Shown here: positions 5,252 to 5,509 of the stretch, one piece after another | How the letters are laid out: every line of letters starts with the position of its first letter | How positions within the stretch are numbered: the first letter of the stretch is position 1 | Source: Candidatus Heimdallarchaeota archaeon | GTDB taxonomy: Archaea; Asgardarchaeota; Heimdallarchaeia; Heimdallarchaeales; Heimdallarchaeaceae | NCBI GenBank assembly: GCA_030603505.1 | Contig: JAUVXQ010000092.1 | Location: 1-5,509 of the forward strand | Direction of reading: 5' to 3' | DNA: 5,509 nucleotides | Notes under the pieces: model-generated | Database searches by the model: none | Told to the model about the DNA's origin: nothing | What the model saw: the letters and a program-made list of their open reading frames with translations, nothing else | Made by a program: the position numbers and the translations under genes

Positions 5252-5509
5252 GCCTTTTCTCCGATTTAGAATCTTTACCTGATGTTCCTGGGATTTATCT
5301 AATGAAGGATGAAAATGAAACAATTATCTACGTTGGCAAGGCTAAAAATTTGAAACAAAGGGTGAAACAGCATTTTGCAATTACTGAAGATTCAAAAGAA
5401 CTTCAACTTCAAACATTAACAAAAAGAGTCGATTGGTTTGTAACAAGAACAGAAGCGGAGGCTATATTATTAGAAAAAAGGATGATACAGCAATTGTCAC
5501 CTAAATTGA
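5248..5509 (+). CDS. uvrC: UvrC, excinuclease ABC subunit C (N-terminal part, cut by window edge)
   Basis: UvrC joins the UvrB-DNA complex and makes both incisions around the lesion; the GIY-YIG domain seen here makes the 3' cut. Only 87 codons are present. They contain VPGIYLMKD (13-21) and YVGKAKNLKQRV (28-39). The expected catalytic residues are all visible: Tyr17, Tyr28, Arg38 and Glu76 in LLEKRMI. The conserved Asn expected just after PKL falls at or past the edge. The UVR domain, the second (RNase H-like) nuclease domain and the HhH pair lie outside the window. The ATG overlaps the uvrB stop as ATGA (5248-5251), so translation is very probably coupled and the two subunits made together. 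The N-terminus is slightly short (GIY Tyr at 17), which is within the normal range. The frame is intact to the last base, so the gene is not broken here. Confidence 0.96.
   Translation, partial: MSLFSDLESLPDVPGIYLMKDENETIIYVGKAKNLKQRVKQHFAITEDSKELQLQTLTKRVDWFVTRTEAEAILLEKRMIQQLSPKL

Overview
The window is AT-rich DNA (about one third G+C by eye) that reads almost entirely on the plus strand. It holds four complete, recognisable genes, the first 87 codons of a fifth, and one short weak reading frame. TGA and TAA act as ordinary stops and Trp is TGG, so a Mycoplasma-type code is excluded. Ribosome binding sites are clear for some genes (AGAGGAGA before the first gene, GAGGTGA before uvrB). The cysteine-synthase-like gene has none; it has instead a TATA-like run about 25 bases before its ATG. 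The host could be an AT-rich bacterium, or one of the archaea that carry bacterial-type UvrABC. I cannot decide between them from this sequence, and I do not name a taxon.

Left part (1-2707): a leader of about 200 bases with a possible promoter and a small hairpin, then a NUDIX hydrolase (203-706). A fold-type II PLP enzyme of the threonine/serine dehydratase group follows 14 bases later (721-1677, TTG start). The Shine-Dalgarno of the second gene overlaps the stop codon of the first, so the two look co-transcribed and translationally coupled. After a 115-base gap comes a second fold-type II PLP enzyme of the cysteine synthase/beta-substitution group (1793-2707). Together they suggest hydroxy-amino-acid or O-activated serine chemistry beside a nucleotide or metabolite house-cleaning enzyme, but no shared pathway is proven.

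Middle (2708-3277): 570 bases of very AT-rich sequence whose only coding candidate is a 69-codon frame (2913-3122). It has a TTG start, no ribosome binding site, and a C-terminal end faintly like that of M48 peptidases; it is probably a gene remnant. A T7 run lies just after it. An 8-bp inverted repeat (3203-3225) lies between it and uvrB.

Right part (3278-5509): uvrB, complete with all helicase motifs and the C-terminal UVR domain, overlaps by four bases (ATGA) with uvrC. The latter is cut by the window edge after its GIY-YIG nuclease domain is nearly complete. UvrB verifies DNA damage, and UvrC binds it and makes the two incisions of nucleotide excision repair, so co-expression makes functional sense. 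No uvrA is visible here.

I saw no tRNA, rRNA, CRISPR array, insertion sequence or clear phage gene. Nothing here is a convincing new system. The most useful leads are the unusual residues in the two PLP enzymes and their pairing with the NUDIX gene.
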